Source: Fodinisporobacter ferrooxydans (GTDB taxonomy: Bacteria > Bacillota > Bacilli > Tumebacillales > MYW30-H2). From it: 64,000 bases of DNA. Position numbers and translations under genes: made by a program. A model generated the notes under the pieces. That model did not search any database. It saw only the letters and a program-made list of their open reading frames with translations, and was not told the DNA's origin. The stretch covers positions 2,807,501 through 2,871,500 of the forward strand of contig NZ_CP089291.1 of the NCBI RefSeq assembly GCF_022818495.1, given 5' to 3'. Shown here piece by piece: positions 1 to 10,244 of the stretch. How positions within the stretch are numbered: the first letter of the stretch is position 1; every line of letters starts with the position of its first letter.

Positions 1-1
1 G

Positions 2-100
2 TTGTTGGAAAAGCAAAAAGAAGGGAAAAAACGGATGAAGCAAGTAGGGAGTGTGGAAGTCCCGCAAGAAGCGTTCATGGCCGTTTTGAAGATGGATTAG
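2..100 (+). CDS. lepA: Elongation factor 4 (LepA), C-terminal end
   Basis: Partial gene running in from the left edge; 32 codons are visible before a TAG stop. The peptide ends in [17 protein letters not shown] after a basic KKRMKQ stretch. This is the highly conserved tail of the ribosomal back-translocase GTPase LepA/EF-4. In Bacillales lepA lies directly upstream of hemW and hrcA, which is the order seen here. A strong terminator follows, so hemW is probably transcribed separately or by read-through. Confidence 0.88.
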   Translation: MLEKQKEGKKRMKQVGSVEVPQEAFMAVLKMD

Positions 101-122
101 AAAGCAGATCATTGGGATTTTG

Positions 123-154
123 AACCTCCGGGCTTGCGTGCCGGAGGTTTTTTT
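123..154 (+). terminator. Rho-independent terminator after lepA
   Basis: A 9-bp GC-rich stem (AACCTCCGG / CCGGAGGTT) with a 9-nt loop is followed at once by a run of T. It ends the lepA transcript. Confidence 0.9.
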
Positions 155-228
155 ATGCAGAGATTTTACTTATGCAACGTTCCATGGTTTAATCATACAT
201 AGATTTTGAACCAATTGGCGGTGAGTGA

Positions 229-1374
229 ATGAACGTACCTGTACGCTCTCTCTATATACACATTCCTTTTTGTGGAAGCAAATGTTTTTACTGTGATTTT
301 AATTCCTATGTGAGCTCGGAAACTGTTATGGAGCGTTATACGGACGCATTGTGCAAAGAATTAACGATGATCGCACAAACCGATTCTGCCTTGCCTTTAC
401 GCACCGTGTTTTTCGGCGGCGGGACACCGACGCTGTTGCCGCCGCGCTTGCTGGAAAAAATCTTGCAGACACTGCACCAATTCTATTCAATAGAAGCGGA
501 TGCCGAGATTACGATGGAAGCAAATCCGGGTTCGGTGGATTCCGATACATTGCGAATCATAAAGGAGCATGGCGTGAATCGTTTGAGTTTCGGCGTGCAA
601 AGTTTTGACGATACCATGCTGCATTCACTCGGACGATTGCATGATCGCAATACGGTGTATCGGAGCTTTGAAATGGCGCGGAAAGCAGGATTCTACTCGA
701 TCAACCTCGATTTGATGTTCGGTTTGCCTGATCAAACATTGGAGTTGCTGGAAGATAGCGTATCACAATTGCTTATGCTTGCACCTGAGCATGTATCTGT
801 GTATGGATTAAAAATAGAGGCGGGAACACCTTTTGCAAAATGGTATGATGCGGGGCATTTGCAACTGCCGCCGGAACATGCGGAAGTCGCCATGTACGAA
901 TTCGTGCAGCAATCCCTGGCGGATCATGGCTATGAACAATATGAAATTTCCAATTTTGCAAAACATGGCCACAAGTCTCGCCACAACATTGTATATTGGC
1001 GGAATGAACCGTATCTCGCTGCAGGTGCCGGTGCTCACGGCTATGTCGGAGGCCGGCGATACGCCAATATCAAACGCTTGGATCCTTATATGGAAGAACT
1101 CGAAGCGGAAAAACGGCCGATTGAGTCAGTCGAGAGTATTTCCGTGGAAATGGAGCAAGAGGATACGATGATGCTTGGGTTGCGTTTGGCAGAAGGAGTA
1201 ACGTATGATCGCTTTTTCACACGTCACGGTGTAGCGATGCAAGAAGTGTTCGGTTCCGTCATTCAGGATTTTGCAGGAAAAGGACTATTGGAAGTCGATG
1301 AATCAGGCGTCCGCCTGAGGCGATCCGCTTACATTGTCGGCAATGAAGTGTTTGCCGGATTTATTGACATTTAG
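229..1374 (+). CDS. hemW: Radical SAM heme chaperone HemW
   Basis: 381-residue radical SAM protein. The cluster motif CX3CX2C is at Cys15, Cys19 and Cys22 (FCGSKCFYC). The GGGTP motif and the HNIVYW signature further on are typical of HemW rather than the true oxygen-independent coproporphyrinogen oxidase HemN. HemW is known to bind heme and insert it into respiratory enzymes; older annotations call it HemN-like. Length fits the family. ATG 229 follows GGCGGTGAG at a normal distance. It sits between lepA and hrcA as in many Bacillales. Confidence 0.92.
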   Translation: MNVPVRSLYIHIPFCGSKCFYCDFNSYVSSETVMERYTDALCKELTMIAQTDSALPLRTVFFGGGTPTLLPPRLLEKILQTLHQFYSIEADAEITMEANPGSVDSDTLRIIKEHGVNRLSFGVQSFDDTMLHSLGRLHDRNTVYRSFEMARKAGFYSINLDLMFGLPDQTLELLEDSVSQLLMLAPEHVSVYGLKIEAGTPFAKWYDAGHLQLPPEHAEVAMYEFVQQSLADHGYEQYEISNFAKHGHKSRHNIVYWRNEPYLAAGAGAHGYVGGRRYANIKRLDPYMEELEAEKRPIESVESISVEMEQEDTMMLGLRLAEGVTYDRFFTRHGVAMQEVFGSVIQDFAGKGLLEVDESGVRLRRSAYIVGNEVFAGFIDI

Positions 1375-1465
1375 ATCGGTACATTGGTCACGCGGATGCC
1401 TGTAAAAAGCATTCACAAACCTTTCACAATTCATAAAAAACGGTCGCATTGTGATTGTCTTGATA

Positions 1466-1494
1466 TTGACAAAGGAATACAGCTTTGGTATGTT
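1466..1494 (+). promoter_or_regulatory. Sigma-A promoter of the hrcA operon
   Basis: TTGACA (1466-1471), a 17-bp spacer and TATGTT (1489-1494). The CIRCE operator starts 13 bp downstream, so it covers the start of the transcript, the usual layout for HrcA repression. Confidence 0.82.
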
Positions 1495-1507
1495 CGTTTT
1501 GAAGTAA

Positions 1508-1534
1508 TTAGCACTCGATGCATTAGAGTGCTAA
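1508..1534 (+). promoter_or_regulatory. CIRCE operator (HrcA binding site)
   Basis: Perfect inverted repeat TTAGCACTC - 9 nt - GAGTGCTAA, identical to the CIRCE consensus. It lies between the promoter and the hrcA ribosome binding site. HrcA, stabilised by GroEL, is known to bind here and repress; heat titrates GroEL away and releases the operon. Confidence 0.97.
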
Positions 1535-1549
1535 CAGGAGGTGGATGGT

Positions 1550-2578
1550 GTGTTAACGGAGCGGCAAAAGCTGATTTTGCGTGCCATTATTGAAGATTAC
1601 GTGCAATCGGCAGAACCTGTAGGCTCACGGACATTGTCCAAACATGAGGATATACAGTTCAGTGCTGCAACGATCCGGAATGAGATGTCCGATTTGGAAG
1701 AACTCGGATTTCTTGAACAACCGCACACATCAGCCGGACGCATTCCCTCCAAAAAAGGGTATCGGTTTTATGTCGACCATTTGCTGGATCCTTTTGAATT
1801 AAAATCGCACGATATCGTATCGATGCGCAGTCTTTTTGTGAAAAAAATGGATCAATTGGAACAAATTGTACAGCATACTGCGCATATTTTATCGAGTTTG
1901 ACGAATTATACGTCGATTGTTCTAGGTCCGCAAATTTATGAGCATAATGTACGAAGGATTGATTTGATTCCCCTTCGTGATCGGTCTGCCGTTGTCATCA
2001 TCGTCACGGATACGGGACATGTGGAAAACCGGACGGTACAGATACCCGAGCATGTTTCTGTAGATGCGATCGAACAATTCGTTCGCATATTAAATGATAA
2101 ATTGACAGGCGTGCCTTTGTATCAAATTCGTTCACGCATGTACAGTGAAATTATGCAGGAGATGCAAAAGCATCTTGAGACATACGAAGAGGCGTTGGCG
2201 ATTCTTGACCAAATTTCACATCCGGATCAGGAAGGTCGGGTGTATTTGGGCGGAACGACAAAGATGTTATCCCAGCCTGAGTTCCGGGATATCGAGAAGG
2301 TAAAGCCGCTTTTTGATATGTTTGAACATACGCAGCAAGTGGTTCAAATCCTGGGTCCGCCCGAACAACTCGGGATTCAGATTCGCATTGGCCTCGAGAA
2401 TGGAGTAGAGCCTTTGCAAAATTGCAGCATTATTACCTCCACGTATTCCATACAAGGAAAACCGGCAGGGACAATCGGCGTGCTTGGGCCGACACGCATG
2501 GATTACGGTCGGGTGATTCGTATTTTGGCGGAATTGACTGATGTATTGTCAACGGCATTGAATCGTATACAAACATAA
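1550..2578 (+). CDS. hrcA: Heat-inducible transcription repressor HrcA
   Basis: 342-residue repressor of class I heat-shock genes. The N-terminal winged helix begins MLTERQKLILRAIIEDY, followed by the SAATIRNEMSDLEELGFLEQPHTSAGRIPS region that is nearly invariant in HrcA, then a dimerisation/GAF-like domain. An upstream in-frame GTG at 1541 overlaps the AGGAGGTGG ribosome binding site itself, so GTG 1550 is the start and gives the family N-terminus. It is the first gene of a CIRCE-controlled operon and should autoregulate. Confidence 0.95.
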   Translation: MLTERQKLILRAIIEDYVQSAEPVGSRTLSKHEDIQFSAATIRNEMSDLEELGFLEQPHTSAGRIPSKKGYRFYVDHLLDPFELKSHDIVSMRSLFVKKMDQLEQIVQHTAHILSSLTNYTSIVLGPQIYEHNVRRIDLIPLRDRSAVVIIVTDTGHVENRTVQIPEHVSVDAIEQFVRILNDKLTGVPLYQIRSRMYSEIMQEMQKHLETYEEALAILDQISHPDQEGRVYLGGTTKMLSQPEFRDIEKVKPLFDMFEHTQQVVQILGPPEQLGIQIRIGLENGVEPLQNCSIITSTYSIQGKPAGTIGVLGPTRMDYGRVIRILAELTDVLSTALNRIQT

Positions 2579-2664
2579 ATACGTACCTGTGTTTTCTCCG
2601 AATGATTCGGACAGAAATACAAGTGAACATAGAATTGAGTATAGCGAAGCAGGAGGCGTCGTAA

Positions 2665-3291
2665 TTGTCAGATACCAAACAAACGGATGCTCAAAAAAAG
2701 CCAGGTGACTCTGAGTTGGATGCATCGATCGATACAGCCCGGGAACAAGCGGGAGCAGGCGAATCGACAGATACGGAAGGGACGAATGATTCGGAATTTG
2801 CAAATGACGGGCAGGAGAATGGAACGCATTTGGAACTGCTTGCAAAAATCCAATCGTTGGAAGAACAACTTCGCGAACGAGAGAACCGAAATTTGCGTTT
2901 GCAAGCAGATTTTGACAACTTTAAGCGAAGAAGCCGCGCGGAACGGGAAGACTTGGTTCAGTTCGCGACAAATCGCTTGATACAGGCACTGCTGCCTGTT
3001 TTGGATAACCTCGACTTGGCGCTTGTTTCCGGGCAAAATGCGGCGGATGCGGCGAGTGTTGTCAAAGGCGTCGAAATGGTCGCCAGACAACTGAGCGGGG
3101 TATTGGAGCAAGAAGGCCTAACTGTAATGGAAGCAGCCGGGCAGGCGTTTGACCCGAATTTGCACGAAGGTGTCATGCAAGTGGAGGCGACGGACGAATA
3201 TCCTGCAGGCACTGTTGTTGAGGAATTGCGCAAAGGATATTTGTTAAAGGGAAAAGTCATTCGCCCGGCAATGGTGAAAATAAGTCAATAA
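2665..3291 (+). CDS. grpE: Nucleotide exchange factor GrpE
   Basis: 208-residue co-chaperone that releases ADP from DnaK. An acidic, low-complexity N-terminus (about residues 1-50) leads into a long coiled coil (about 52-100) containing RLQADFDNFKRRSRAEREDL. The C-terminal beta domain carries the family signature ending in LRKGYLLKGKVIRPAMVKIS. The TTG start lies 8 nt after AGGAGG. It sits between hrcA and dnaK as expected and should share CIRCE control. Confidence 0.95.
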   Translation: MSDTKQTDAQKKPGDSELDASIDTAREQAGAGESTDTEGTNDSEFANDGQENGTHLELLAKIQSLEEQLRERENRNLRLQADFDNFKRRSRAEREDLVQFATNRLIQALLPVLDNLDLALVSGQNAADAASVVKGVEMVARQLSGVLEQEGLTVMEAAGQAFDPNLHEGVMQVEATDEYPAGTVVEELRKGYLLKGKVIRPAMVKISQ

Positions 3292-3404
3292 TCAGGTATT
3301 TCAATCATTGCGATTCAAATTTGTTTTAAAAAAGGAGTACAAATTTCTTCTGTGCTTTTCAATAATATTCAAATTCAAGGATTGAACAATAGGAGGAATA
3401 TACG

Positions 3405-5258
3405 ATGGGAAAAGTTATCGGTATTGATTTAGGAACAACCAACTCTTGCGTAGCTGTCATGGAAGGTGGAGAAGCTGTTGTCATTCCCAATGCGGAAGGT
3501 GGACGCACCACTCCATCTGTAGTCGCATTCGCCAAAAATGGAGAACGCCTTGTAGGGGATGTTGCGAAACGTCAAGCGATTACAAACCCGGATCGTACCA
3601 TTATCTCGATCAAACGTCATATGGGAACGAATTACAAAGTTTCCATTGAAGATAAAAACTATACGCCGCAAGAAATCTCTGCGATGATCCTGCAAAAATT
3701 AAAAGCAGATGCCGAAAGTTATCTCGGCGAGACTGTGACCCAAGCGGTGATTACCGTTCCGGCATACTTTAACGACAGTCAGCGGCAGGCGACCAAAGAC
3801 GCGGGCAAGATTGCCGGTCTGGAAGTATTGCGAATTGTCAATGAACCGACAGCTGCTGCGTTGGCGTATGGCCTTGACAAGCAGGATCAAGATCAAACCA
3901 TTTTGGTTTACGACCTTGGCGGCGGAACATTCGACGTATCCATTCTCGAGCTTGGCGATGGAACATTTGAAGTAAAAGCGACAAGCGGAAATAACCGCCT
4001 CGGCGGAGATGATTTCGACCAACGGATCATCGATCATTTGGTGTCGGAATTCAAAAAGGAAAACGGCATCGACTTAAGCCAAGACCGAATGGCGATGCAG
4101 CGTTTGAAAGATGCTGCCGAAAAAGCAAAAAAAGAGCTTTCCGGCGTTCTTACAACAAATATTTCCTTGCCGTTTATTTCCGCGGACGCGTCGGGTCCCA
4201 AGCACTTGGAGTTGAATTTGACACGCGCCAAGTTTGAAGAGCTGACGGCTGATCTGGTCGAGTCTACATTGGGGCCGACACGCCAGGCGCTATCTGATTC
4301 AGGACTTTCTGCAAGCCAGATTGACAAGGTGGTCTTGGTCGGCGGATCGACACGGATTCCGGCTGTTCAAGAAGCGATTAAGAAACTGATCGGCAAAGAA
4401 CCGACCAAAGGTGTGAATCCGGATGAAGTCGTAGCCCTTGGTGCAGCGATTCAGGCAGGAGTGTTGGCAGGTGAAGTGAAAGGACTCTTATTGCTTGATG
4501 TTACACCGTTGTCCCTTGGCATTGAGACATTGGGCGGCGTGTTTACAAAGTTGATTGATCGCAATACGACAATCCCTACTTCGAAGAGCCAAGTGTTCTC
4601 AACTGCCGCCGATAACCAAACATCTGTGGAAATTCACGTATTGCAAGGGGAGCGGGAAATGGCGTCCTACAACAAAACATTGGGCCGTTTCACATTGTCC
4701 GACATTCCGCCTGCACCGCGTGGAATTCCCCAAATTGAAGTGAAATTCGATATTGACGCGAATGGAATCGTCAATGTATCTGCAAAAGATCTTGGCACAG
4801 GCAAGAGTCAAAACATTACGATTGCATCTTCCGGCGGCTTGGCGAAAGAAGAAATCGACCGCATGGTAAAAGAAGCGGAAATGAATGCGGATGATGACAA
4901 GAAGCGCCGCGAAGAGGTAGAAATTCGCAACCAGGCGGATACGCTTGTTTATACAACGGAAAAAACAATCAAGGACTTGGGTGATAAAGTCGACCAAGGG
5001 GAAGTGCAAAAAGCAAATGATGCAAAAGAGAAGTTGAAGCAGGCGCTTGCCGGTACGGATATCGAAGCGATTAAGCAAGCGCAGGAAGAGTTGAATCAAG
5101 TAGTTCAACAGTTGTCTGTGAAATTGTATGAACAAGCGGCACAAGCGGCGCAAGCAGATCCGAACAATGCACAGGCAGGCGGCGCCAGTGCAGCACAAGG
5201 AAACAAAGACCATGTTGTCGATGCAGACTATGAAGTTGTAGATGAAGAAAAGAAATAA
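3405..5258 (+). CDS. dnaK: Molecular chaperone DnaK (Hsp70)
   Basis: 617-residue Hsp70. The N-terminal ATPase domain starts [20 protein letters not shown] and includes [17 protein letters not shown] and [11 protein letters not shown]. The substrate-binding domain follows, with the linker region [19 protein letters not shown]. The C-terminal lid ends in an A/Q-rich tail and [12 protein letters not shown]. Length and motifs are normal for Bacillota. A strong AGGAGG precedes ATG 3405. It works with DnaJ and GrpE, encoded on either side. Confidence 0.98.
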   Translation: MGKVIGIDLGTTNSCVAVMEGGEAVVIPNAEGGRTTPSVVAFAKNGERLVGDVAKRQAITNPDRTIISIKRHMGTNYKVSIEDKNYTPQEISAMILQKLKADAESYLGETVTQAVITVPAYFNDSQRQATKDAGKIAGLEVLRIVNEPTAAALAYGLDKQDQDQTILVYDLGGGTFDVSILELGDGTFEVKATSGNNRLGGDDFDQRIIDHLVSEFKKENGIDLSQDRMAMQRLKDAAEKAKKELSGVLTTNISLPFISADASGPKHLELNLTRAKFEELTADLVESTLGPTRQALSDSGLSASQIDKVVLVGGSTRIPAVQEAIKKLIGKEPTKGVNPDEVVALGAAIQAGVLAGEVKGLLLLDVTPLSLGIETLGGVFTKLIDRNTTIPTSKSQVFSTAADNQTSVEIHVLQGEREMASYNKTLGRFTLSDIPPAPRGIPQIEVKFDIDANGIVNVSAKDLGTGKSQNITIASSGGLAKEEIDRMVKEAEMNADDDKKRREEVEIRNQADTLVYTTEKTIKDLGDKVDQGEVQKANDAKEKLKQALAGTDIEAIKQAQEELNQVVQQLSVKLYEQAAQAAQADPNNAQAGGASAAQGNKDHVVDADYEVVDEEKK

Positions 5259-5339
5259 CCTGTCATATCTGTTATACTATTGCTTGAAAACGCAGGATCT
5301 CTAAAAAGTCGGAATCATGATTGCGCAAAAAAGCAAGGC

Positions 5340-5373
5340 AGAGTCAAAGTCCTATACTTTGACTCTTTCTTTC
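5340..5373 (+). terminator. Hairpin between dnaK and dnaJ
   Basis: A perfect 10-bp stem (AGAGTCAAAG / CTTTGACTCT) with a 7-nt loop is followed by TTCTTTC. It is probably a partial terminator that lowers dnaJ expression relative to dnaK. A stem at this place is common in Bacillales heat-shock operons. Confidence 0.75.
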
Positions 5374-5456
5374 GATTTTGACGAGAGCGGTGTTTCAGTG
5401 GTATTATGAAACGATTGCAATTGTGTGAACGAGCGCAAATGACTGGGGGTGCACTC

Positions 5457-6605
5457 GTGGCTAAGCGAGATTATTATGAAGTGTTAGGTGTTGGAAAAGA
5501 AGCTTCTGCCGATGAGATTAAAAAAGCGTATCGAAAATTGGCGAAACAATATCATCCGGATTTGAATCAGAATAATCCACAAGCGGAAGAAAAGTTCAAA
5601 GAAGTGAATGAAGCATATGAGGTTCTTAGTGACCCGGACAAACGTGCCAACTATGATCGTTTTGGCCATGCAGACCCAAGTCAGGGTTTTGGCGGCGGCC
5701 AAGGGTTTAGCGGTGGATTCGGTGATTTTGGCGGCTTTGGCGATATTTTTGATATGTTTTTCGGCGGTGGCGGCGGTGGAGGTGGTTCCACTCGGAATCG
5801 GGGACCAGCGCGCGGCGCCGATCTGCAATATAGGATGACAATCGAGTTTAAAGAAGCGGCATTTGGTGTGGAAAAAGACATTGAGATACCAAAGGCGGAA
5901 ACCTGCGGGACTTGTCATGGTTCCGGTTCCAAACCGGGAACACAACCGGAAACTTGTAAAGTATGCAAAGGCAGCGGCCAGCAGGAAACGGTCATGAATA
6001 CGCCGCTTGGGCGCATGGTCAATCGGCGGGTATGTCCTGCTTGTCAGGGTGAAGGCAAGCGGATCACACATCCATGTTCCGATTGCCGCGGCAAAGGCGT
6101 AAAAGAAGTGCGGAGAAAAATCAATGTGAAAATCCCTGCCGGCGTAGACACCGGGAATCGGATTCGCGTCAATGGCGCAGGTGAGGCCGGGGCGAAAGGC
6201 GGACCGCCAGGGGATCTGTTTATTGTGATTCAGGTGCGTTCACATGATTTCTTCAGCCGCGAAGGTGAAGATGTATACTGTGAAGTTCCCCTAACCTTTG
6301 TACAAGCGGCTTTAGGTGATGAAATTGAAGTGCCTACCATTGATGGCAAAGTCAAACTCCGCATTCCTGAAGGCACACAGTCAGGCACCCAATTCCGGAT
6401 CCGCGGCAAAGGCATTCCGCGTCTGGGCAATGGTGTGGCGCGGGGCGATCAGCATGTCAAAGTGTTTGTCGTGACGCCGACGAAGCTGTCGGAGAAACAA
6501 AAAGAGTTGCTGAGGGATTTAAGCCAGGAGTTGGGCGAAGAGACTCACGAACAATCGAAGACGTTTTTTGAGCGGGTCAAGAACGCATTTAAAGAAGTAT
6601 TATAG
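5457..6605 (+). CDS. dnaJ: Chaperone protein DnaJ (Hsp40)
   Basis: 382-residue type I J-protein. The J domain (residues 1-70) contains the HPD motif that stimulates DnaK ATPase. A Gly/Phe-rich region (about 75-115) follows. The zinc-binding domain has four CXXCXGXG repeats ([32 protein letters not shown]), then the C-terminal substrate-binding domain. An in-frame ATG at 5406 would add 17 residues absent from the family. GTG 5457, 6 nt after GGGGGTGC, gives the canonical [11 protein letters not shown] start. Confidence 0.96.
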   Translation: MAKRDYYEVLGVGKEASADEIKKAYRKLAKQYHPDLNQNNPQAEEKFKEVNEAYEVLSDPDKRANYDRFGHADPSQGFGGGQGFSGGFGDFGGFGDIFDMFFGGGGGGGGSTRNRGPARGADLQYRMTIEFKEAAFGVEKDIEIPKAETCGTCHGSGSKPGTQPETCKVCKGSGQQETVMNTPLGRMVNRRVCPACQGEGKRITHPCSDCRGKGVKEVRRKINVKIPAGVDTGNRIRVNGAGEAGAKGGPPGDLFIVIQVRSHDFFSREGEDVYCEVPLTFVQAALGDEIEVPTIDGKVKLRIPEGTQSGTQFRIRGKGIPRLGNGVARGDQHVKVFVVTPTKLSEKQKELLRDLSQELGEETHEQSKTFFERVKNAFKEVL

Positions 6606-6617
6606 GAGCCATAACAC

Positions 6618-7556
6618 ATGATGTATTATGAGTTGACATGTCTCGTCAGCCATGAAGCCAGTGAGGCGGTCGTGGAACTGCTGCATCGCTTTGGCGCTGC
6701 CGGCGTATCCATCGAAGATTCCAGCTGGGGTGTCGAACCATTGCCGGATCGGTATGGAGAATTATATGCAATGGAAGAATTGGATCTGCCGGCGGAAGGC
6801 GTACGAATCAAAGCATATATTGCGGCCGGCGATTATCACGATGCGTTGGCAACAGCGATTGCCGAGGAGATTCGGGCATTGCAATCTTACGGACTCGAAC
6901 CTGGTGCGGCAACTGTAAGTGTGGCAAGTCTTGATGAAGAAGATTGGGCACATGGTTGGAAACAGTTTTACAAACCCGTACAAGTCAGCGAACGTTTGCT
7001 GATTGTTCCGAGTTGGGAAATGGAATCCATCTCTGTTCCTGAACATCTAGAAGTCATTCAGATCGAACCCGGCATGGCATTTGGCACGGGTACACACGCA
7101 ACGACTGTCTTGTGTATGCGGTTGTTGGAGCAGGCTCTCCGTGGCGGAGAGAAGGTCATTGACGTGGGATGCGGTACGGCGATTCTATCGATTGCGGCAG
7201 CCAAGCTTGGAGCAAGCAGAGTGCTCGCATGTGATCTTGACTCCGTCGCAGTGGAAGTTGCGCAAGACAATGTCAAAAAAAACGCCGTGGATGATCGGAT
7301 ACATGTTCAACAAGGGAATCTGCTGCACGGCGTCACATGGCAGGCAGATGTCGTCGTGGCCAATATTCTGGCTGAAATTGTGCTGCAATTGACACAAGCT
7401 GCATATGATCATTTGCTTCCCGGCGGATGGTTTATTTCCTCGGGAATTATCGAGCAGTATGCGGATGATGTGGAAGCTCGCCTGCAGGCTGTCGGCTTTT
7501 CCGTTGTCGAGAAAAAAACGCAAGGGGATTGGGTTGCATTCCTTGCTCAAAAGTGA
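6618..7556 (+). CDS. prmA: Ribosomal protein L11 methyltransferase PrmA
   Basis: 312 residues, SAM-dependent. An N-terminal L11-binding domain precedes a class I methyltransferase fold with motif I VIDVGCGTAILSIAAAKLGA and the PrmA-type motif IV VVANILAEIV in place of NPPY. The segment PGMAFGTGTHATT is characteristic of the family. It trimethylates L11, a modification that is usually dispensable. It starts 12 nt after dnaJ, so it is part of the same operon. ATG 6618 or the adjacent ATG 6621 could start it. Confidence 0.93.
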   Translation: MMYYELTCLVSHEASEAVVELLHRFGAAGVSIEDSSWGVEPLPDRYGELYAMEELDLPAEGVRIKAYIAAGDYHDALATAIAEEIRALQSYGLEPGAATVSVASLDEEDWAHGWKQFYKPVQVSERLLIVPSWEMESISVPEHLEVIQIEPGMAFGTGTHATTVLCMRLLEQALRGGEKVIDVGCGTAILSIAAAKLGASRVLACDLDSVAVEVAQDNVKKNAVDDRIHVQQGNLLHGVTWQADVVVANILAEIVLQLTQAAYDHLLPGGWFISSGIIEQYADDVEARLQAVGFSVVEKKTQGDWVAFLAQK

Positions 7557-7565
7557 GGGTTCAAT

Positions 7566-8315
7566 TTGCAAAGATATTTTGTTGAACGTTCGCAAGTCGA
7601 TTTGGCAAACGGTCTGGTTAGAATCACGGGTGATGACGTCAAACACATCACCCGTGTTTTGCGTATGAAGCCGGGTGATACGGTGATTGTTTCAGACGGC
7701 TGCGGGACAAGCTGTACCGTTGCATTAAAGGAACTGCAAGAGTTTGAAGTGATCGGAGACATTCGCCACTCGCTGCAGAGCCGTGAGCCACAGGTAAAGA
7801 TTACATTGGTCCAAGGGCTCCCGAAAGGTGATAAAATGGATCTGATTGTGCAAAAAGGCACAGAGATCGGCGTTTCCGAAATTATTCCGGTGGAAACCGC
7901 CAGAAGTATCGTGAAATACGATGAAAAGAAGCAAACGAAAGCTGTGGAACGGTGGCGCAAAATTGCCAAAGAAGCGGCAGAGCAAGCACACCGGGATGCA
8001 ATACCGGCGGTTCAGCGGCCGCAACCGTTGCGGCAATGGATGAACAAGTTGTCTCAATATGATCTTGTGCTTGTTCCTTATGAAGGAGAAATTGTGCAGA
8101 CAATGCAGCAGATATTGCGAACGGCCGGTCCGATTCACAGGATTTGCATTGCGATCGGTCCGGAAGGCGGATGGGATGACGGGGAAATCGCGGAATTTTT
8201 GGCGCTGCATGCACAGCCGGTAACATTGGGTCCAAGAATTTTACGAACCGAAACGGCAGGGCTTGTAGCAGCAGCTGTGATACTATATGAATACGGAGAG
8301 ATGGGAGGAGTGTAA
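7566..8315 (+). CDS. rsmE: 16S rRNA (uracil-1498-N3)-methyltransferase RsmE
   Basis: 249-residue SPOUT-class methyltransferase that modifies U1498 of 16S rRNA. An N-terminal PUA-like part contains DDVKHITRVLRMKPGD. The C-terminal trefoil-knot region has IGPEGGWDDGEIAEF and LGPRILRTETAGLVA, both RsmE signatures. It starts from TTG 9 nt after prmA, behind GAGGG, and is one nucleotide from mtaB: tightly operonic. Confidence 0.93.
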   Translation: MQRYFVERSQVDLANGLVRITGDDVKHITRVLRMKPGDTVIVSDGCGTSCTVALKELQEFEVIGDIRHSLQSREPQVKITLVQGLPKGDKMDLIVQKGTEIGVSEIIPVETARSIVKYDEKKQTKAVERWRKIAKEAAEQAHRDAIPAVQRPQPLRQWMNKLSQYDLVLVPYEGEIVQTMQQILRTAGPIHRICIAIGPEGGWDDGEIAEFLALHAQPVTLGPRILRTETAGLVAAAVILYEYGEMGGV

Positions 8316-8316
8316 C

Positions 8317-9708
8317 ATGCGCACAGTTGCCTTTCACACATTGGGATGTAAAGTCAATTTTTACGATACGGAAGCGATTTGGCAATTGTTCAAAAAGGAT
8401 GGGTATGAACAGGCTCCCTTTGATCAAAGGGCAGATGTATATGTGATCAATACTTGTACAGTGACACATGTAGGCGACAAAAAATCACGGCAAATGATTC
8501 GTCGGGCGATTCGCCAAAATCCGGAAGCGACCGTTGTGGTCACCGGATGTTACGCACAGATCGCTCCGGATGAAGTCATGGGCATACCGGGCGTCGATCT
8601 TGTCATCGGCACACAGCATCGTGAGCAAATGATGGATTTGGTGCACAAGGTGCAAACGGAGCGCAAGCCATATAATTTTGTCGGAAACATCATGCAGCAG
8701 CGGAATTTTGAAGAATTGGACGTGCCGTATTTTATGGATCGCACCCGGGCATCGCTCAAGATCCAGGAAGGCTGCAACAATTTTTGCACCTTCTGCATTA
8801 TTCCATACTCCCGCGGATTTTTGCGCAGCCGCAAACCGGAAAATGTGATCCGCCAGGCAAAGCGGCTGGTGGAAGCAGGTTATTATGAAATTGTCCTGAC
8901 AGGCATTCATACGGGCGGCTACGGGGCCGATCTTCCCGATTATTCATTGGCGAAATTATTGGCGGATTTGGAAAACGTAGAAGGTTTGCACCGCATCCGC
9001 ATCAGTTCCATCGAAGCAAGCGAAATTGACGATGAAGCGATTGAAGTTTTGGCCAAATCGAAAAAAATCTGCCGCCATTTGCACATTCCGCTGCAAGCCG
9101 GGGACAATCAAGTATTAAAGAAAATGAACCGCCGCTATACAACAGAGCAATTTGCGGAAAAAATTCAAAAGCTGCGGCAAGCATTGCCGGATCTGGCGAT
9201 TACGAGCGATGTCATCGTCGGTTTCCCCGGCGAGTCGGATGAAGGGTTTGAAGCGACGTATCGATTTATCAGCGAACAGAACTTTGCCCAACTTCACGTG
9301 TTTCCGTATTCCAAACGCAGAGGCACGCCGGCGGCAAAATTTCAAAATCAAGTGCCGGAAGATGTGAAAGAACATCGTGTGCAGCGCCTGATCGAACTGT
9401 CTGAGCAGTTGATGAACGAATATGCGGCAAGTTTCTTGGGAAAAACGTTAGAAGTCATTCCGGAAGAATTTTATGACGAGGAAAAAACCCTCGTCGTTGG
9501 TCATGCGGATAATTATGTAAAAGTGATTTTTCCCGGCGGCAAAGAAGTTTTGGGACAAATTTGTGAAGTGAAATTGGATCGTGTGGAAAAGGAATTGGCT
9601 TTCGGTCAAATGGTGCGGCAAGTAACATTCGCGAAAACGGAAGAAGATGTCAGTCTGGAAGATCAGCCGTTATTCGATCAGCATCCGGTTCAATTTGAAG
9701 CCATTTAA
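8317..9708 (+). CDS. mtaB: tRNA t6A37 methylthiotransferase MtaB
   Basis: 463-residue radical SAM methylthiotransferase that converts t6A to ms2t6A at position 37 of ANN-decoding tRNAs. The N-terminal UPF0004 domain begins MRTVAFHTLGCKVNFYDTE and holds the auxiliary-cluster cysteines. The radical SAM motif is CNNFCTFC, followed by IPYSRG and a C-terminal TRAM region. The GCKVN start separates MtaB from MiaB. ATG 8317 follows GGGAGGAG; an upstream ATG at 8287 lies inside rsmE and adds unmatched residues. Confidence 0.93.
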   Translation: MRTVAFHTLGCKVNFYDTEAIWQLFKKDGYEQAPFDQRADVYVINTCTVTHVGDKKSRQMIRRAIRQNPEATVVVTGCYAQIAPDEVMGIPGVDLVIGTQHREQMMDLVHKVQTERKPYNFVGNIMQQRNFEELDVPYFMDRTRASLKIQEGCNNFCTFCIIPYSRGFLRSRKPENVIRQAKRLVEAGYYEIVLTGIHTGGYGADLPDYSLAKLLADLENVEGLHRIRISSIEASEIDDEAIEVLAKSKKICRHLHIPLQAGDNQVLKKMNRRYTTEQFAEKIQKLRQALPDLAITSDVIVGFPGESDEGFEATYRFISEQNFAQLHVFPYSKRRGTPAAKFQNQVPEDVKEHRVQRLIELSEQLMNEYAASFLGKTLEVIPEEFYDEEKTLVVGHADNYVKVIFPGGKEVLGQICEVKLDRVEKELAFGQMVRQVTFAKTEEDVSLEDQPLFDQHPVQFEAI

Positions 9709-9733
9709 GCGTGGAAGCGTCCACGCTTTTTTT
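9707..9733 (+). terminator. Terminator of the heat-shock operon
   Basis: A 9-bp stem (AAGCGTGGA / TCCACGCTT) with a 4-nt loop overlaps the mtaB stop codon and runs into seven T residues. Confidence 0.9.
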
Positions 9734-9800
9734 ATATCCGACGTTTATGATACACTAAAGAAATATATCTCATTTAGGATCTCTGATAGGGGAGAAGGAT

Positions 9801-10235
9801 ATGAGGAAAGAATATTCTGCGGGTGGAATTGTTTTTCAAAAAATAAACGGTTCCTATGATATTTTATTTATTCGGGACCGTTATGGCAAATTAAGTTTGC
9901 CCAAGGGACATGTAGAACCCGGTGAGACGACAAAAGAAGCGGCATTGCGGGAAGTCCGGGAAGAAACGGGCATGATCGGACAAATTGTCAGCGATGTGGT
10001 CGGCAGTGTGACATATGTATTTGATCACCCTGGATTTGGACAGATTGAAAAACAAGTCACGTTTTATCTGATTGAAGCAGTGGGAGGGGATTTGCAGCCG
10101 CAATTGTCGGAGATTCGCCAAGCGCTTTGGCTTCCTTTGGAAGATGCCTACGAACTGCAATTAGCAGAAGGATATAATAATAATACGGATGTACTTCGGC
10201 AAGCGATCGAGATGTTAAAGAGAGAGTTGGGATGA
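9801..10235 (+). CDS. NUDIX hydrolase
   Basis: 144-residue protein with a complete Nudix box (GHVEPGETTKEAALREVREETGM: G-x5-E-x7-RE-x-x-EE-x-G, split here for length into start GHVEPGE and end REVREETG). It begins RKEYSAGGIVFQK, like Ap4A/Ap6A-type Nudix enzymes, which hydrolyse dinucleoside polyphosphates. The true substrate cannot be read from sequence. GGGGAGAAGG precedes ATG 9801. It is followed at once by a convergent gene. Confidence 0.85.
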   Translation: MRKEYSAGGIVFQKINGSYDILFIRDRYGKLSLPKGHVEPGETTKEAALREVREETGMIGQIVSDVVGSVTYVFDHPGFGQIEKQVTFYLIEAVGGDLQPQLSEIRQALWLPLEDAYELQLAEGYNNNTDVLRQAIEMLKRELG

Positions 10236-10244
10236 GACGGCTGC

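Noticed and set aside
2598-2612. Palindrome TCCGAATGATTCGGA between hrcA and grpE
   Set aside because: Short, without a T run; inside a polycistronic leader. No function can be supported.
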